Below the pieces are notes generated by a model, which worked only from the letters and a program-made list of their open reading frames with translations, was not told the origin of the DNA and searched no databases. The translations under genes and the position numbers were made by a program. Shown here piece after piece: positions 34,550-43,981 of a DNA stretch of 64,000 nt (its first letter is position 1; the number at the start of each line of letters is the position of its first letter). The DNA comes from Saprospiraceae bacterium (GTDB lineage Bacteria; Bacteroidota; Bacteroidia; Chitinophagales; Saprospiraceae): NCBI GenBank assembly GCA_016710265.1, contig JADJJL010000006.1:496001-560000 (forward strand). The letters run 5' to 3'.

Positions 34550-35587
34550 TTAATTTTCTAACAAAAGAAATTGAATGGTATCCATTTGGTCTGCATAGCT
34601 CGACAGTGCTGGTTTTTGTGAAGTTCCAAAGGATTCACAAATTAAATCCTGAATATTTTCCGAACCTATACAACACTGAATTTTTTCATTATTCGTAAGA
34701 ATGTTTTCATAAATTTCTTTAGTGGAATTATAATATTCAAAATGCAAAGTTGCGATGGCAGAATTGATCTCGTTGTTTTGTATTAATAAAATGGATTCAG
34801 CTTGTAAAAATTTAATCGGATTTAATAAACAAATGGCCAATCGATAATCATAATTATTATGGTATCTGTTACTGTCCCTTAAATACTGATAATTTTTATC
34901 CCATAGCCCCAACAGCGTGTCAAATTGATAATTGTGAGGAACCCATATTTTACTTACATTTCTGCATCCTAATCCAAAATATGAAAATACATCTTCCCCT
35001 AAAAGTAGTAATTCGTCATTGGATTCATGAGCATTCAACCAGGCCACAGAATTTCTATGAGATCTTATCAAATGTGGCACTTTGGAAAAATACTGTTTAA
35101 ATAATGAGGCAGATTGATCACTGCCTGTGGCAATTACAGCATTGTAATCCGTCAACCTTTCAACGAAGTGAATGGATTTGGCTGCTTCGGGACTGATGGC
35201 TTCAATTAAAGAATGTATCCACAAATAAAGCACTTTGTCTCGTTCAGAACATTTGACCATGGCCTCATGCCCAGAGATTAAAATACACAAGAGATCATGA
35301 AATCCAACCAATGGAATATTGGCTGCTGTAATCAAGCCTACTTTCTTTGTAAGAATTTGTTGGAATTGATACTTAGAAATCCATGATTGTAGTTTGATTG
35401 GGTCCAAATAGTCATGCGCAATGGCTTGAATCATTCTGTTGATTTCCTTGGGTTCATACCAAGGATTGTGGAGTCTTGCTTGTGCAAAAACATTCCGCTT
35501 GCTTTCCGAATCTTTTAAGATTTCTTCAGAGAGCTTTGAAAAAATATCTATCCAAAAAATTTGCAGTGAATCAGGATTCTTTTTCAT
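34550..35587 (-). CDS. LuxC-like acyl-CoA reductase
   Basis: A protein of 345 residues. VGLITAANIPLVGFHDLLCILISGH and VIATGSDQSA belong to the NAD(P)-binding fold, and FGLGCRNVSKIWVP is the signature around the catalytic cysteine of acyl-CoA reductases (LuxC, PF05893). Such enzymes reduce acyl-CoA to aldehydes. It overlaps the upstream pseudouridine synthase gene by 17 bases and leads into nth after six bases, a gene order that gives no hint of a lipid pathway. The physiological acyl chain is unknown. Confidence 0.8.
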   Translation of the reverse strand: MKKNPDSLQIFWIDIFSKLSEEILKDSESKRNVFAQARLHNPWYEPKEINRMIQAIAHDYLDPIKLQSWISKYQFQQILTKKVGLITAANIPLVGFHDLLCILISGHEAMVKCSERDKVLYLWIHSLIEAISPEAAKSIHFVERLTDYNAVIATGSDQSASLFKQYFSKVPHLIRSHRNSVAWLNAHESNDELLLLGEDVFSYFGLGCRNVSKIWVPHNYQFDTLLGLWDKNYQYLRDSNRYHNNYDYRLAICLLNPIKFLQAESILLIQNNEINSAIATLHFEYYNSTKEIYENILTNNEKIQCCIGSENIQDLICESFGTSQKPALSSYADQMDTIQFLLLEN

Positions 35588-36668
35588 TTACAACACTTTC
35601 ATCCTTATCCTCCAAATGATCTTTTCTATAACTTAGATAATGCCTAAACTTTTCCAACAATTCTTGAAAATCATCTGGTAAAGGAACTTCAAATTTCATT
35701 CTTTTACCGGAAGTAGGGTGGGTGAAAGCCAAGGATCTGGCGTGCAGTGGAAACCTTGGCATAATTTTGAAACAATTTTGAATAAACTGTTTGTATTTCG
35801 TAAAAACGGTTCCTTTCATTATTTTTTCTCCACCATATCTTTCATCGTTGAACAAGGTGTGCCCAAGGAGTTTTAAGTGCACACGAATCTGGTGGGTTCT
35901 GCCTGTTTCCAATTTACAAGCCAATAAGCTGGTGTAATAAAAAGGCTCCACCAATTTATAATGAGTAACCGCGTGTTTTCCAAATGATCCATCCGTAAAG
36001 GCGAACATTTTTTGTCTATTCTTAGGGTCACGGCCTAGATGAGCAGTAATGGTCCCTTCCGGTTCAGAAGGCTCGCCCCATACCAATGCGAGATATTCCC
36101 GATCTATGGAGTGGTCAAAAAACTGTTTTGCAAGATGCGCGTGTGCAAAATCATTTTTAGCGAGAACAAGGATACCGGAAGTTTCTTTGTCAATACGATG
36201 CACCAAGCCATATCTGGCCGTTTTAGGATCGTCAGGGTCTAGTTTAAAATATCCTGCAATGGCATTGACCAAAGTTCCGGTATAATTGCCATGCGCTGGA
36301 TGCACGACCATTCCGGGAGATTTATTGACAAGCAGCACATCATCATCTTCATAGATAATATCCAATGGTATGTTTTCCGGAACAACCTTGCTGTGGTCCG
36401 TTTGAGCTGGAAAAATGATTTCAATTAAATCATTGGGTCTAACCTTGTAATTCGATTTTAAAACTTTTCCATTTACAGTGACCAAACCAGCTAGTATTGC
36501 AGTTTGAATTTTATTTCTGGATACTTTTGATACCTTGTCATTGATAAAACTGTCCAATCTAAGGCTTGCCTGACCCGGATCCACCTTGATTTGAAGGACC
36601 CTCGATTCCTGATCATCCTCTTCGCTCTGCTCCCAAGATGGGATTAAATCTTCTTCTATGTTCTCCAC
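35571..36668 (-). CDS. RluA-family pseudouridine synthase (RluD-like)
   Basis: An enzyme of about 365 residues with an S4 RNA-binding domain (SLRLDSFINDKVSKVSRNKI, then GLVTVNGKVLKSNYKV) and a pseudouridine synthase domain. The catalytic aspartate is in GLVHRIDKETSGILVLAKND, and HPAHGNYTGTLVNA and GRTHQIRVHL follow. RluD-type enzymes modify helix 69 of 23S rRNA; the exact site is not proven here. GTG 36668 is the likely start: the residues before it are hydrophobic and unrelated to the family, and the divergent gene begins close by. It heads the group with the acyl-CoA reductase and nth. Confidence 0.9.
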   Translation of the reverse strand: MENIEEDLIPSWEQSEEDDQESRVLQIKVDPGQASLRLDSFINDKVSKVSRNKIQTAILAGLVTVNGKVLKSNYKVRPNDLIEIIFPAQTDHSKVVPENIPLDIIYEDDDVLLVNKSPGMVVHPAHGNYTGTLVNAIAGYFKLDPDDPKTARYGLVHRIDKETSGILVLAKNDFAHAHLAKQFFDHSIDREYLALVWGEPSEPEGTITAHLGRDPKNRQKMFAFTDGSFGKHAVTHYKLVEPFYYTSLLACKLETGRTHQIRVHLKLLGHTLFNDERYGGEKIMKGTVFTKYKQFIQNCFKIMPRFPLHARSLAFTHPTSGKRMKFEVPLPDDFQELLEKFRHYLSYRKDHLEDKDESVVNEKES

Positions 36669-36672
36669 TTTA

Positions 36673-36680
36673 TAACTTTG
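36673..36680 (+). promoter_or_regulatory. -7 box TAACTTTG for the transsulfuration enzyme
   Basis: Exact TAnnTTTG match nine bases before the ATG at 36689. It supports that start over one inside the divergent gene. Confidence 0.45.
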
Positions 36681-36688
36681 TCCAAAAA

Positions 36689-37900
36689 ATGATGAACAGC
36701 AAAAAAGGAAAACAGTTTTCGACCATATGTGCTCAATCAGGAAAGTTAAGTGGTGCCATACATCCACACCAAACGCCAGTTTATGCCACTGCAGCTTTTG
36801 AATTTGATCAATTGACTGCCGGGTCTGAAGCCTTTCTTTCTCAACCCGGAACCCATGTATACAGCAGATATGGCAATCCTACGGTAGAAGCGGTGGCTCA
36901 GACTATAGCGCAGTTGGAAGGAATTGGTTGTGGGGAAGAAGCGTATGCCGTGATGACGGGCTCAGGAATGGCGGCCATTCATGTAGTTGTCCAGGCAATT
37001 TGCAGGCCTGGGGATCTGATTTTGACCCAAGCCGATTTGTACGGAGGGACAACTGAACTTTTTGTAAAAGTTTTCCAGCCTTTTGGCATACAATTGATGT
37101 TTTCAGATTTTGCCGATGCAGGAGAAATCGAAGAAATTCTACAAAAGAACCCAACTATAAAAATGGTTTATTTGGAAACCCCTACAAACCCTATGCTCAA
37201 TTGTGTAGACATTGGTTTGGTTTCTGAAATTGCCAAAAAACATGGAGTCATGGTGGTGGTGGACAATACTTTTAACAGTCCTTATATCACCAGGCCTTTG
37301 GCATTAGGAGCAGACTTGGTGATTCATTCCACCACTAAATTCATCCACGGACATGGGTATTCTACCGGCGGGGCTGTGGTTGGCAAGAAAAAGGATTTGA
37401 TCTTAAACGTTATTTGGACCTTTTTAAAACTCAATGGTTCCATCTTAAGTCCATTTGAGGCCATGCTCATACAAATTGGGCTTAAAACCCTGGGTATTAG
37501 AATGCAGGCCCAGTCAAACAATGCAATGCAATTGGCAGAATATTTTTCAAGCCATCCTAAAATTAAAGCCGTCTATTATCCCGGCTTAAAGACCCATAAA
37601 CATTACCAAATTGCAGAAAAGCAAATGGATTGTTTTGGCGCCATGTTGAGTTTTGAATTGGATCTCAGTTTGAGTGAAATAGAAAAACTCATCCCGAAAT
37701 TGGCTATTGGCAGGATCGCTCCATCCCTTGGAGAAACGGAAACCATGATCATGCATCCGGCAAGTATGTCCCATTTGCGAATGCCTTTGGACTTGAAACA
37801 AAAGTATGGGATCAATGAAGGTTTGATTAGGCTGTCCGTAGGTTTAGAAGATATTGAAGATCAATTGGCTACATGGGAATCTGCTTTGCAAACCATCTAG
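36689..37900 (+). CDS. Cys/Met-metabolism PLP enzyme (cystathionine gamma-lyase/synthase type)
   Basis: A fold-type I PLP enzyme of about 403 residues. The N-terminal HPHQTPVYATAAFEF and SRYGNPT are typical; VYLETPTNPMLNCVDI precedes VVVDNTFNSPYI; the PLP lysine is in HSTTKFIHGHG; and the C-terminus has PSLGETETMIMHPASMSH. The usual active-site cysteine of methionine gamma-lyase is not evident: the segment reads ADLYGGTTELF. A cystathionine gamma-lyase or gamma-synthase is favoured, with the lyase fitting the cystathionine beta-synthase at 11344. Activity on O-acetylhomoserine cannot be ruled out. Confidence 0.85.
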   Translation: MMNSKKGKQFSTICAQSGKLSGAIHPHQTPVYATAAFEFDQLTAGSEAFLSQPGTHVYSRYGNPTVEAVAQTIAQLEGIGCGEEAYAVMTGSGMAAIHVVVQAICRPGDLILTQADLYGGTTELFVKVFQPFGIQLMFSDFADAGEIEEILQKNPTIKMVYLETPTNPMLNCVDIGLVSEIAKKHGVMVVVDNTFNSPYITRPLALGADLVIHSTTKFIHGHGYSTGGAVVGKKKDLILNVIWTFLKLNGSILSPFEAMLIQIGLKTLGIRMQAQSNNAMQLAEYFSSHPKIKAVYYPGLKTHKHYQIAEKQMDCFGAMLSFELDLSLSEIEKLIPKLAIGRIAPSLGETETMIMHPASMSHLRMPLDLKQKYGINEGLIRLSVGLEDIEDQLATWESALQTI

Positions 37901-38004
37901 TTTAAACGACTCTTTTGCGCATCATTTATCAAGCAATTAGTCATAGTCAGTTTTATATTTGATATATTTTAACTATAAAGTTAGAAGAAACCCTTATACT
38001 TAGG

Positions 38005-38012
38005 TACTTTTG
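38005..38012 (+). promoter_or_regulatory. -7 box TACTTTTG for lepA-argS-glnS
   Basis: Exact TAnnTTTG match, 29 bases before the ATG at 38042. Confidence 0.45.
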
Positions 38013-38041
38013 CGGTTCGTAACCGATTTTTAATACATTCA

Positions 38042-39835
38042 ATGAAGTTAATCAGAAATTTTTGCGTCATAGCCCACATAGACCATGGTAAAAGTACCTT
38101 GTCTGACCGTTTATTGGAATTCACCAAGACCATTTCAGTGCGAGATATGCAGCACCAGGCGCTTGATGACATGGATTTAGAACGAGAAAGAGGGATCACC
38201 ATCAAAGCCCATGCTATCCAATTAAAGTATTTGCACACGGATGGTCAGATTTATATTTTTAATTTGATCGATACGCCCGGTCACGTTGATTTCTCTTATG
38301 AGGTCAGCAGATCCATCGCTGCTTGTGAAGGTGCACTTTTATTGATTGATGCCACACAAGGCATACAAGCTCAAACCATTTCCAATCTTTATTTGGCCAT
38401 GGAACATGATCTTGAAATAATTCCAATTTTGAACAAGATTGACATGGACAGTGCAATGGTGGATGAAGTGTCCGATCAAATTATAGATTTACTGGGTTGT
38501 CCAAAAGAAGAGATCATTCTTGCAAGTGGTAAAACCGGGATTGGTGTGGAAGCCATTATGAAAGCGATTGTGGATCGCATTCCTCCACCCAAAGGAGATC
38601 CGGAAGCACCACTACAAGCTTTGGTTTTTGATTCTGTATTTAATTCTTTTAGAGGAATCATTGTGTATTTCCGAGTATTAAACGGTGTGATACGAAAAGG
38701 AGATAAAGTTCGATTTTTATACACAGGAAAGGAATATTTTGCGGAAGAAGTAGGATATTTACAAATGACTTTGGTTCCAAAACCGGAGGTCAATTGTGGT
38801 GATGTCGGATATGTAATTACAGGTATTAAAGAAGCAAAAGAAATCAAAGTTGGAGATACTTTGACCCTGGCCAACAATCCTTCTACAGAAGCCATCCAAG
38901 GATTTGAAGAGGTAAAACCCATGGTTTTTGCAGGAATTTACCCGATCGAAAATGAACATTTCGAAGATTTAAGAGATAGTTTGGAAAAATTGCAACTCAA
39001 TGATTCTTCTCTAGTGTACGAACCTGAAACGTCTGTGGCACTTGGATTTGGATTTAGATGCGGTTTTCTAGGAATGCTGCATTTGGAAATTATTCAGGAA
39101 AGGTTGAGCAGAGAGTTTAATCAAGAGGTGATTACTACAGTGCCCAACGTTTCATACGTGGCAAAATTAACCAAAGGAGATATTTTAAAAATCAATACTC
39201 CCAACGATTTGCCTGAGCCCAATTATTTGGAATACGTGGAAGAGCCTTATATCAGGGCCAAAATCATCACTAAACCAGATTATATTGGCACGATTATAAA
39301 ACTCTGTATGGAAAAAAGAGGTAATCTTGAAAAACAGCATTACCTCACTCCAGAAAGGGTAGAACTTACCTTCGATATGCCTTTGGCTGAAATCGTTTTT
39401 GACTTTTACGACCGTTTAAAATCCACCACCAAAGGATATGCATCGTTTGACTATTTTCCTTTGGATTACAGGAAATCAGATTTGATTAAGTTGGATATAA
39501 AATTGAATGGAGACAATGTCGATGCACTCTCTGCCTTGGTTCACCGATCCAAAGCAGAATCTGTTGGACGTAAAATGTGTAAAAAATTAAAAGAAATTCT
39601 TCCTCAACATCAATTTGTGATAGCGATTCAAGCTGCAGTTGGTGCGAAGGTGATAGCCAGAGAAACCATTTCTGCATTGCGCAAAGATGTGACTGCCAAA
39701 TGTTATGGAGGTGATATTTCAAGAAAGAGAAAATTGCTAGAGAAACAAAAAGAAGGAAAAAAGAAAATGCGCCAGATAGGTTCTGTAGAAGTTCCGCAGA
39801 AAGCATTTTTGGATGTTCTTAAATTGGATGATTAA
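38042..39835 (+). CDS. lepA: Elongation factor 4
   Basis: A translational GTPase of 597 residues, full length for LepA. The G motifs are HIDHGKST (P-loop), RGITIKA, DTPGHVDF and NKID. The C-terminal LepA-specific region is present (AKCYGGDISRKRKLLEKQKEGKKKM). It back-translocates stalled ribosomes. It heads a likely operon with argS 22 bases downstream and glnS 13 bases after that. Confidence 0.98.
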   Translation: MKLIRNFCVIAHIDHGKSTLSDRLLEFTKTISVRDMQHQALDDMDLERERGITIKAHAIQLKYLHTDGQIYIFNLIDTPGHVDFSYEVSRSIAACEGALLLIDATQGIQAQTISNLYLAMEHDLEIIPILNKIDMDSAMVDEVSDQIIDLLGCPKEEIILASGKTGIGVEAIMKAIVDRIPPPKGDPEAPLQALVFDSVFNSFRGIIVYFRVLNGVIRKGDKVRFLYTGKEYFAEEVGYLQMTLVPKPEVNCGDVGYVITGIKEAKEIKVGDTLTLANNPSTEAIQGFEEVKPMVFAGIYPIENEHFEDLRDSLEKLQLNDSSLVYEPETSVALGFGFRCGFLGMLHLEIIQERLSREFNQEVITTVPNVSYVAKLTKGDILKINTPNDLPEPNYLEYVEEPYIRAKIITKPDYIGTIIKLCMEKRGNLEKQHYLTPERVELTFDMPLAEIVFDFYDRLKSTTKGYASFDYFPLDYRKSDLIKLDIKLNGDNVDALSALVHRSKAESVGRKMCKKLKEILPQHQFVIAIQAAVGAKVIARETISALRKDVTAKCYGGDISRKRKLLEKQKEGKKKMRQIGSVEVPQKAFLDVLKLDD

Positions 39836-39857
39836 ACACCAAATCAGAACAGAGTCC

Positions 39858-41705
39858 ATGAAAAAAATACATGATATTATTGAAGATTTACACCGCCATG
39901 TCCATGTTGTATTAACAAGGCTTAGTGATCAACCAATCGAGATTAATGAATTGGTGATTACTCCATGTAAAAAAGAATTTGCCAAAGATTTTACATTGGT
40001 GCTTTTTGGCTTGGCTAAAAAATTAAGAAAGAATCCTGAAGTTTTAGGAGATGAATTGGGTAAAGCTTTAATGGAAAATCAAAGCATCCAATCTTATGAA
40101 GTGATTAAAGGTTTTTTGAATTTTAGTTTACCGGATCAATTCTGGATTGATTTAGTCAATAGTTTGCAAGGCAACAGCGTTGAGGAACAAATTAAGTTGG
40201 ATAAAACCTATAAATATTTGATTGAGTATTGTTCACCCAATACCAATAAACCTCTGCATTTGGGTCATGTGCGAAATATCCTTTTAGGATGGTCTGTATA
40301 TCTTATTCAGAAATCATTGGGCCATGAAGTTTTTACAACTCAAGTGATCAATGACCGAGGTATTGCCATTTGTAAGAGTATGTTGGCCTGGACAAAATTT
40401 GGCGAAGGACAAACACCGGAATCCACTGGAATTAAATCGGATCATTTTGTCGGAGATTATTATGTACTTTTCGAAACCAAGTTTCGTGAAGAGTATTTGA
40501 CTTGGCAGAATTCTGAAGAAGGAAAGCTTGCTTTTGAAAATTCTAAAAAAGCAGATGAGTCTGAAGCCGATTTTTATAAAAGATTTAAGAATGAATATTT
40601 TTCAAAAATAAGTCCATTGGGACAAGAAGCTTCCGAAATGCTTCGCCAATGGGAAAGGGGAGATGAAGCCATTATTTCATTGTGGTCACGGATGAACCAA
40701 TGGGTGTATGATGGTTTTGAAAAAACACAAAATCTTTTGGGAGTCAGTTTTGATTTTTCATACTATGAATCCCAAACTTATTTATTGGGCAAAGATTTAA
40801 TCCAACAGGGACTTGACAAAGGCGTATTCCAAAAATCGGAGGATGGAGCTGTCTTTGTTGATTTGACGGATGCAGGGTTGGATAAAAAATTTCTTTTGCG
40901 TTCAGATGGAACTTCAATCTACATCACACAAGATTTGGGTACAGCCACACAGAGACATCTTAACCACGGAGCAGATCGATATATTTATATTGTTGCCGAC
41001 GAACAAGATTACCATTTTCAAGTACTGTTTGAAATATTAAGAAGATTGGAAGTTCCATTTTCAGATGGACTTTATCATCTCAATTATGGAATGGTTGAAT
41101 TGCCTACTGGGCGGATGAAATCCCGCGAAGGAACTGTAGTTGATGCGGATGATTTAATTAACGAAGTGATTCGTGAAGCATCAGTGATGGCGCAGGAAAG
41201 AGGAGAGCTTGAAAATCTATCCAAAGAAGATAAAGACAAAGTGATTTCTCAAATTGGACTCTCTGCTTTAAAGTATCAATTGCTTAAAGTGCATCCTAAG
41301 AAAAGAATGATTTTTGATCCAACAGAATCTGTCGATCTGCAAGGAAATACGGGCCCATACATCATGAATGCTTATGTAAGGATTCAGTCTATTCTAAGAA
41401 AAACTGAAAATTTAGAAAAGAGTCAGCCAAATCTTATCTTGCAAGAAGAAAAGGATTTGTTGAATTTATTAATTCATTATCCTAAAGCCATCCAGGAAGC
41501 TGGTCATTCCTTGGATCCCTCTCAACTTGCCAATTATGTATATCAAATGGCCAAAGATTTTCACAAGTATTACCACGATGTAAGGATCCTGAATGCAGAA
41601 ACACAGGAAGCTAAATTGTGGAGGTTAAACTTGATTGGAATCTTTTCAAATTATTTAAGTCACGGTATGTCTTGTCTTGGAATTGAAATGCCGGACAGAA
41701 TGTAA
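39858..41705 (+). CDS. argS: Arginyl-tRNA synthetase
   Basis: A class Ia synthetase of 615 residues. The N-terminal Add-1 domain precedes the HIGH-like HLGHVRNILLGW, and the signature GRMKSREGTVVDADDLI stands in the KMSKS position. The end has the DALR anticodon-binding helices (NYVYQMAKDFHKYYHDVRIL). The start is ATG 39858, giving MKKIHDIIEDL; earlier in-frame starts lie inside or at the end of lepA. It is probably co-transcribed with lepA and glnS. Confidence 0.96.
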   Translation: MKKIHDIIEDLHRHVHVVLTRLSDQPIEINELVITPCKKEFAKDFTLVLFGLAKKLRKNPEVLGDELGKALMENQSIQSYEVIKGFLNFSLPDQFWIDLVNSLQGNSVEEQIKLDKTYKYLIEYCSPNTNKPLHLGHVRNILLGWSVYLIQKSLGHEVFTTQVINDRGIAICKSMLAWTKFGEGQTPESTGIKSDHFVGDYYVLFETKFREEYLTWQNSEEGKLAFENSKKADESEADFYKRFKNEYFSKISPLGQEASEMLRQWERGDEAIISLWSRMNQWVYDGFEKTQNLLGVSFDFSYYESQTYLLGKDLIQQGLDKGVFQKSEDGAVFVDLTDAGLDKKFLLRSDGTSIYITQDLGTATQRHLNHGADRYIYIVADEQDYHFQVLFEILRRLEVPFSDGLYHLNYGMVELPTGRMKSREGTVVDADDLINEVIREASVMAQERGELENLSKEDKDKVISQIGLSALKYQLLKVHPKKRMIFDPTESVDLQGNTGPYIMNAYVRIQSILRKTENLEKSQPNLILQEEKDLLNLLIHYPKAIQEAGHSLDPSQLANYVYQMAKDFHKYYHDVRILNAETQEAKLWRLNLIGIFSNYLSHGMSCLGIEMPDRM

Positions 41706-41718
41706 TTAATTATAAAAA

Positions 41719-43383
41719 ATGAACGAATCAAATAATAAAACGCATCTTAATTTTATCGAAGAAATTATCGAAGAAGACATTCGTTCCAACAAGCACGGAG
41801 GTCGTATTCACACCCGTTTTCCACCTGAACCCAATGGATATTTGCACATTGGTCACGCCAAATCCATTTGCCTTAATTTTGGTTTGGCTGAAAAATACAA
41901 TGGCAAAGCAAATCTGCGCTTTGACGATACCAATCCGGTCACAGAGGAAGTAGAATATATTGAATCCATCAAAGAAGACATTCGTTGGCTTGGTTTTGAT
42001 TGGGAGGATAGAGAGTTTTTTGCATCAGATTATTTTCCCCAGTTTTATCAATTCGCCATTCAACTAATCAAAGCTGGAAAAGCATTTGTAGATCACAGCA
42101 CACAAGAAGAAATCAGTAAGATGCGCGGTATTCCTACAGCGCCGGGTACAGAAAGTCCTTTTCGCAACCGGAGCATTTCCGAAAATTTGGCCTTGTTTGA
42201 GGAAATGAAAAACGGAAAATTAAAAGAAGGAGAATGTGTACTTCGTGCTAAAATCAACATGAGTTCTCCCAACATGCATTTGCGCGATCCAATTATTTAT
42301 AGGATCTTATTTACTCCACACCACAGGACGGGCACTGAATGGTGTATTTATCCTATGTACGATTTTGCACATGGTCAAAGTGATTCGATCGAAGGCATAA
42401 CACATTCTGTATGCACTTTGGAATTTGAAAACCACAGACCGCTGTATGAGTGGTTTATTCAGGAATTGGAAATATTTCCAAGTCGTCAAATTGAGTTTGC
42501 AAGACTCAATGTGGAATATATGATGATGAGCAAAAGAAAATTGCTCTTATTGGTCAATGAAAAAATTGTAAGTGGATGGGATGATCCAAGAATGCCGACC
42601 ATCAGTGGAATGAGAAGGAGAGGTTATCCACCAGAAGCATTGAGAAAATTTGCCACAGAAGTGGGCGTTGCTAAAAGAGAAAACCTGATAGAATATGTGA
42701 GGTTGGAAAATGCGGTGAGAGAACAACTCAATAATGTGGCCATCAGAGCCATGGCTGTGCTTCGACCACTTAAAGTTATTATTAGCAATTATCCGGAAGG
42801 AGTGGAATGGTTGCCTGTGGAAAACAATCCAGAGGATCCCAATGCAGGGATTAGAGAAATTCCTTTTGGAAAGGAAATTTATATTGAACAAGAAGATTTT
42901 ATGGAAATACCTCCACCCAAATATTTTAGGTTGAGTCCTGGTGGTATGGCCAGGTTAAAAGCGGCTTACATTATCCGATGCGATGAAGTGGTTAAGAATG
43001 AAGATGGAAGCATTTTACATCTTTTGTGTAGTTATTTTCCAGAGAGTAAATCAGGCTCTGATAAATCCGGTTTAAAAGTTAAAACGACCATACACTGGAT
43101 CGAATGTCAACATGCATTAAAGGCTGAAATCAGATTGTACGAGAAACTTTTTGAAGTAAAAGAGCCGGCAGGTTCAGACGAAGATTTTAGAACATTGCTA
43201 CATCCCAATTCATTGGAAGTCATTGAAGGAGCTTGGATAGAACCATCTTTGGCTAATGCTGAAATCCATCAGAGTTATCAATTTATGCGTACTGGTTATT
43301 TTTGTTTGGACAAAGACTCTACCAAGGATCATTTGATTTTTAATAGAACTGCGACACTTAAAGAAACTTGGCTTAAGACTTAG
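41719..43383 (+). CDS. glnS: Glutaminyl-tRNA synthetase
   Basis: A class Ib synthetase of 554 residues. RFPPEPNGYLHIGHAKSICLN is the GlnRS form of HIGH, and MMSKRKL is the KMSKS motif. The DDTNPVTEEVEYIESIKEDIRWLGFDW block and the two-lobed C-terminal beta-barrel region distinguish GlnRS from GluRS. Its presence suggests direct glutamine charging rather than only the GatCAB route. It is the last gene of the lepA operon. Confidence 0.96.
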   Translation: MNESNNKTHLNFIEEIIEEDIRSNKHGGRIHTRFPPEPNGYLHIGHAKSICLNFGLAEKYNGKANLRFDDTNPVTEEVEYIESIKEDIRWLGFDWEDREFFASDYFPQFYQFAIQLIKAGKAFVDHSTQEEISKMRGIPTAPGTESPFRNRSISENLALFEEMKNGKLKEGECVLRAKINMSSPNMHLRDPIIYRILFTPHHRTGTEWCIYPMYDFAHGQSDSIEGITHSVCTLEFENHRPLYEWFIQELEIFPSRQIEFARLNVEYMMMSKRKLLLLVNEKIVSGWDDPRMPTISGMRRRGYPPEALRKFATEVGVAKRENLIEYVRLENAVREQLNNVAIRAMAVLRPLKVIISNYPEGVEWLPVENNPEDPNAGIREIPFGKEIYIEQEDFMEIPPPKYFRLSPGGMARLKAAYIIRCDEVVKNEDGSILHLLCSYFPESKSGSDKSGLKVKTTIHWIECQHALKAEIRLYEKLFEVKEPAGSDEDFRTLLHPNSLEVIEGAWIEPSLANAEIHQSYQFMRTGYFCLDKDSTKDHLIFNRTATLKETWLKT

Positions 43384-43389
43384 TTGGAT

Positions 43390-43857
43390 TTAATATCTGA
43401 CTCCCAGTTTTTTATAAATAAAGTGTAATAACCAGGCAGGACCTATCAATAAGAATTGTAGGTCTTGGAGGAAGGATGGTCTTTTACCTTCTATATGATG
43501 CCCATAAAACTGGCCGACCCAGGCTATGGCAAAAATGCCAAGGAAAATCAGGCTAGGGCTCCAATTGTTCCACACCGCCAAATGGTGGAGATATTCTACT
43601 CCGAGCAACATGACGAGACTGATTAACACAAAACCAAGGAACATCATAAAGGACAATCTAAAATAGTATCCCAAGGCCAATAGGAGGAAGACCACAGCCC
43701 AATTGAGGCCGATGATGTCTGAGGGGAAGGGTATTTGACGAATAAGCCCTACAAGGCTAAACATGATCAGAGGCACACAGATCCAATGAATGAGTTTGTT
43801 GGATGCATTTTGGTGACTTTCTCCATAAGTGATGAGCAGTTGATCGATGGCACGCAT
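43390..43857 (-). CDS. DUF962/Mpo1-like membrane protein
   Basis: A protein of 155 residues with four hydrophobic segments. The N-terminal YGESHQNASNKLIHWICVPLIM and the C-terminal GHHIEGKRPSFLQDLQFLLIGPAW are the conserved pair of motifs of the DUF962/Mpo1 family, whose fungal member is a 2-hydroxy fatty acid dioxygenase using the histidines. The bacterial function is not proven. It converges on glnS with six bases between. Confidence 0.85.
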   Translation of the reverse strand: MRAIDQLLITYGESHQNASNKLIHWICVPLIMFSLVGLIRQIPFPSDIIGLNWAVVFLLLALGYYFRLSFMMFLGFVLISLVMLLGVEYLHHLAVWNNWSPSLIFLGIFAIAWVGQFYGHHIEGKRPSFLQDLQFLLIGPAWLLHFIYKKLGVRY

Positions 43858-43878
43858 GGTTGATAGGTTTTAGTTTGA

Positions 43879-43886
43879 CAAAGTTA
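43879..43886 (-). promoter_or_regulatory. -7 box TAACTTTG for the DUF962 gene
   Basis: Exact TAnnTTTG match on the minus strand, 21 bases before the ATG at 43857. Confidence 0.45.
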
Positions 43887-43981
43887 ATAATTAATCAATA
43901 AACGAAATTTTGGATTTGAAAATTATTTTAGTAATGGAGGATGATTGTTAATCGCATTTTTGTTTTGATAATGCCGAGTAT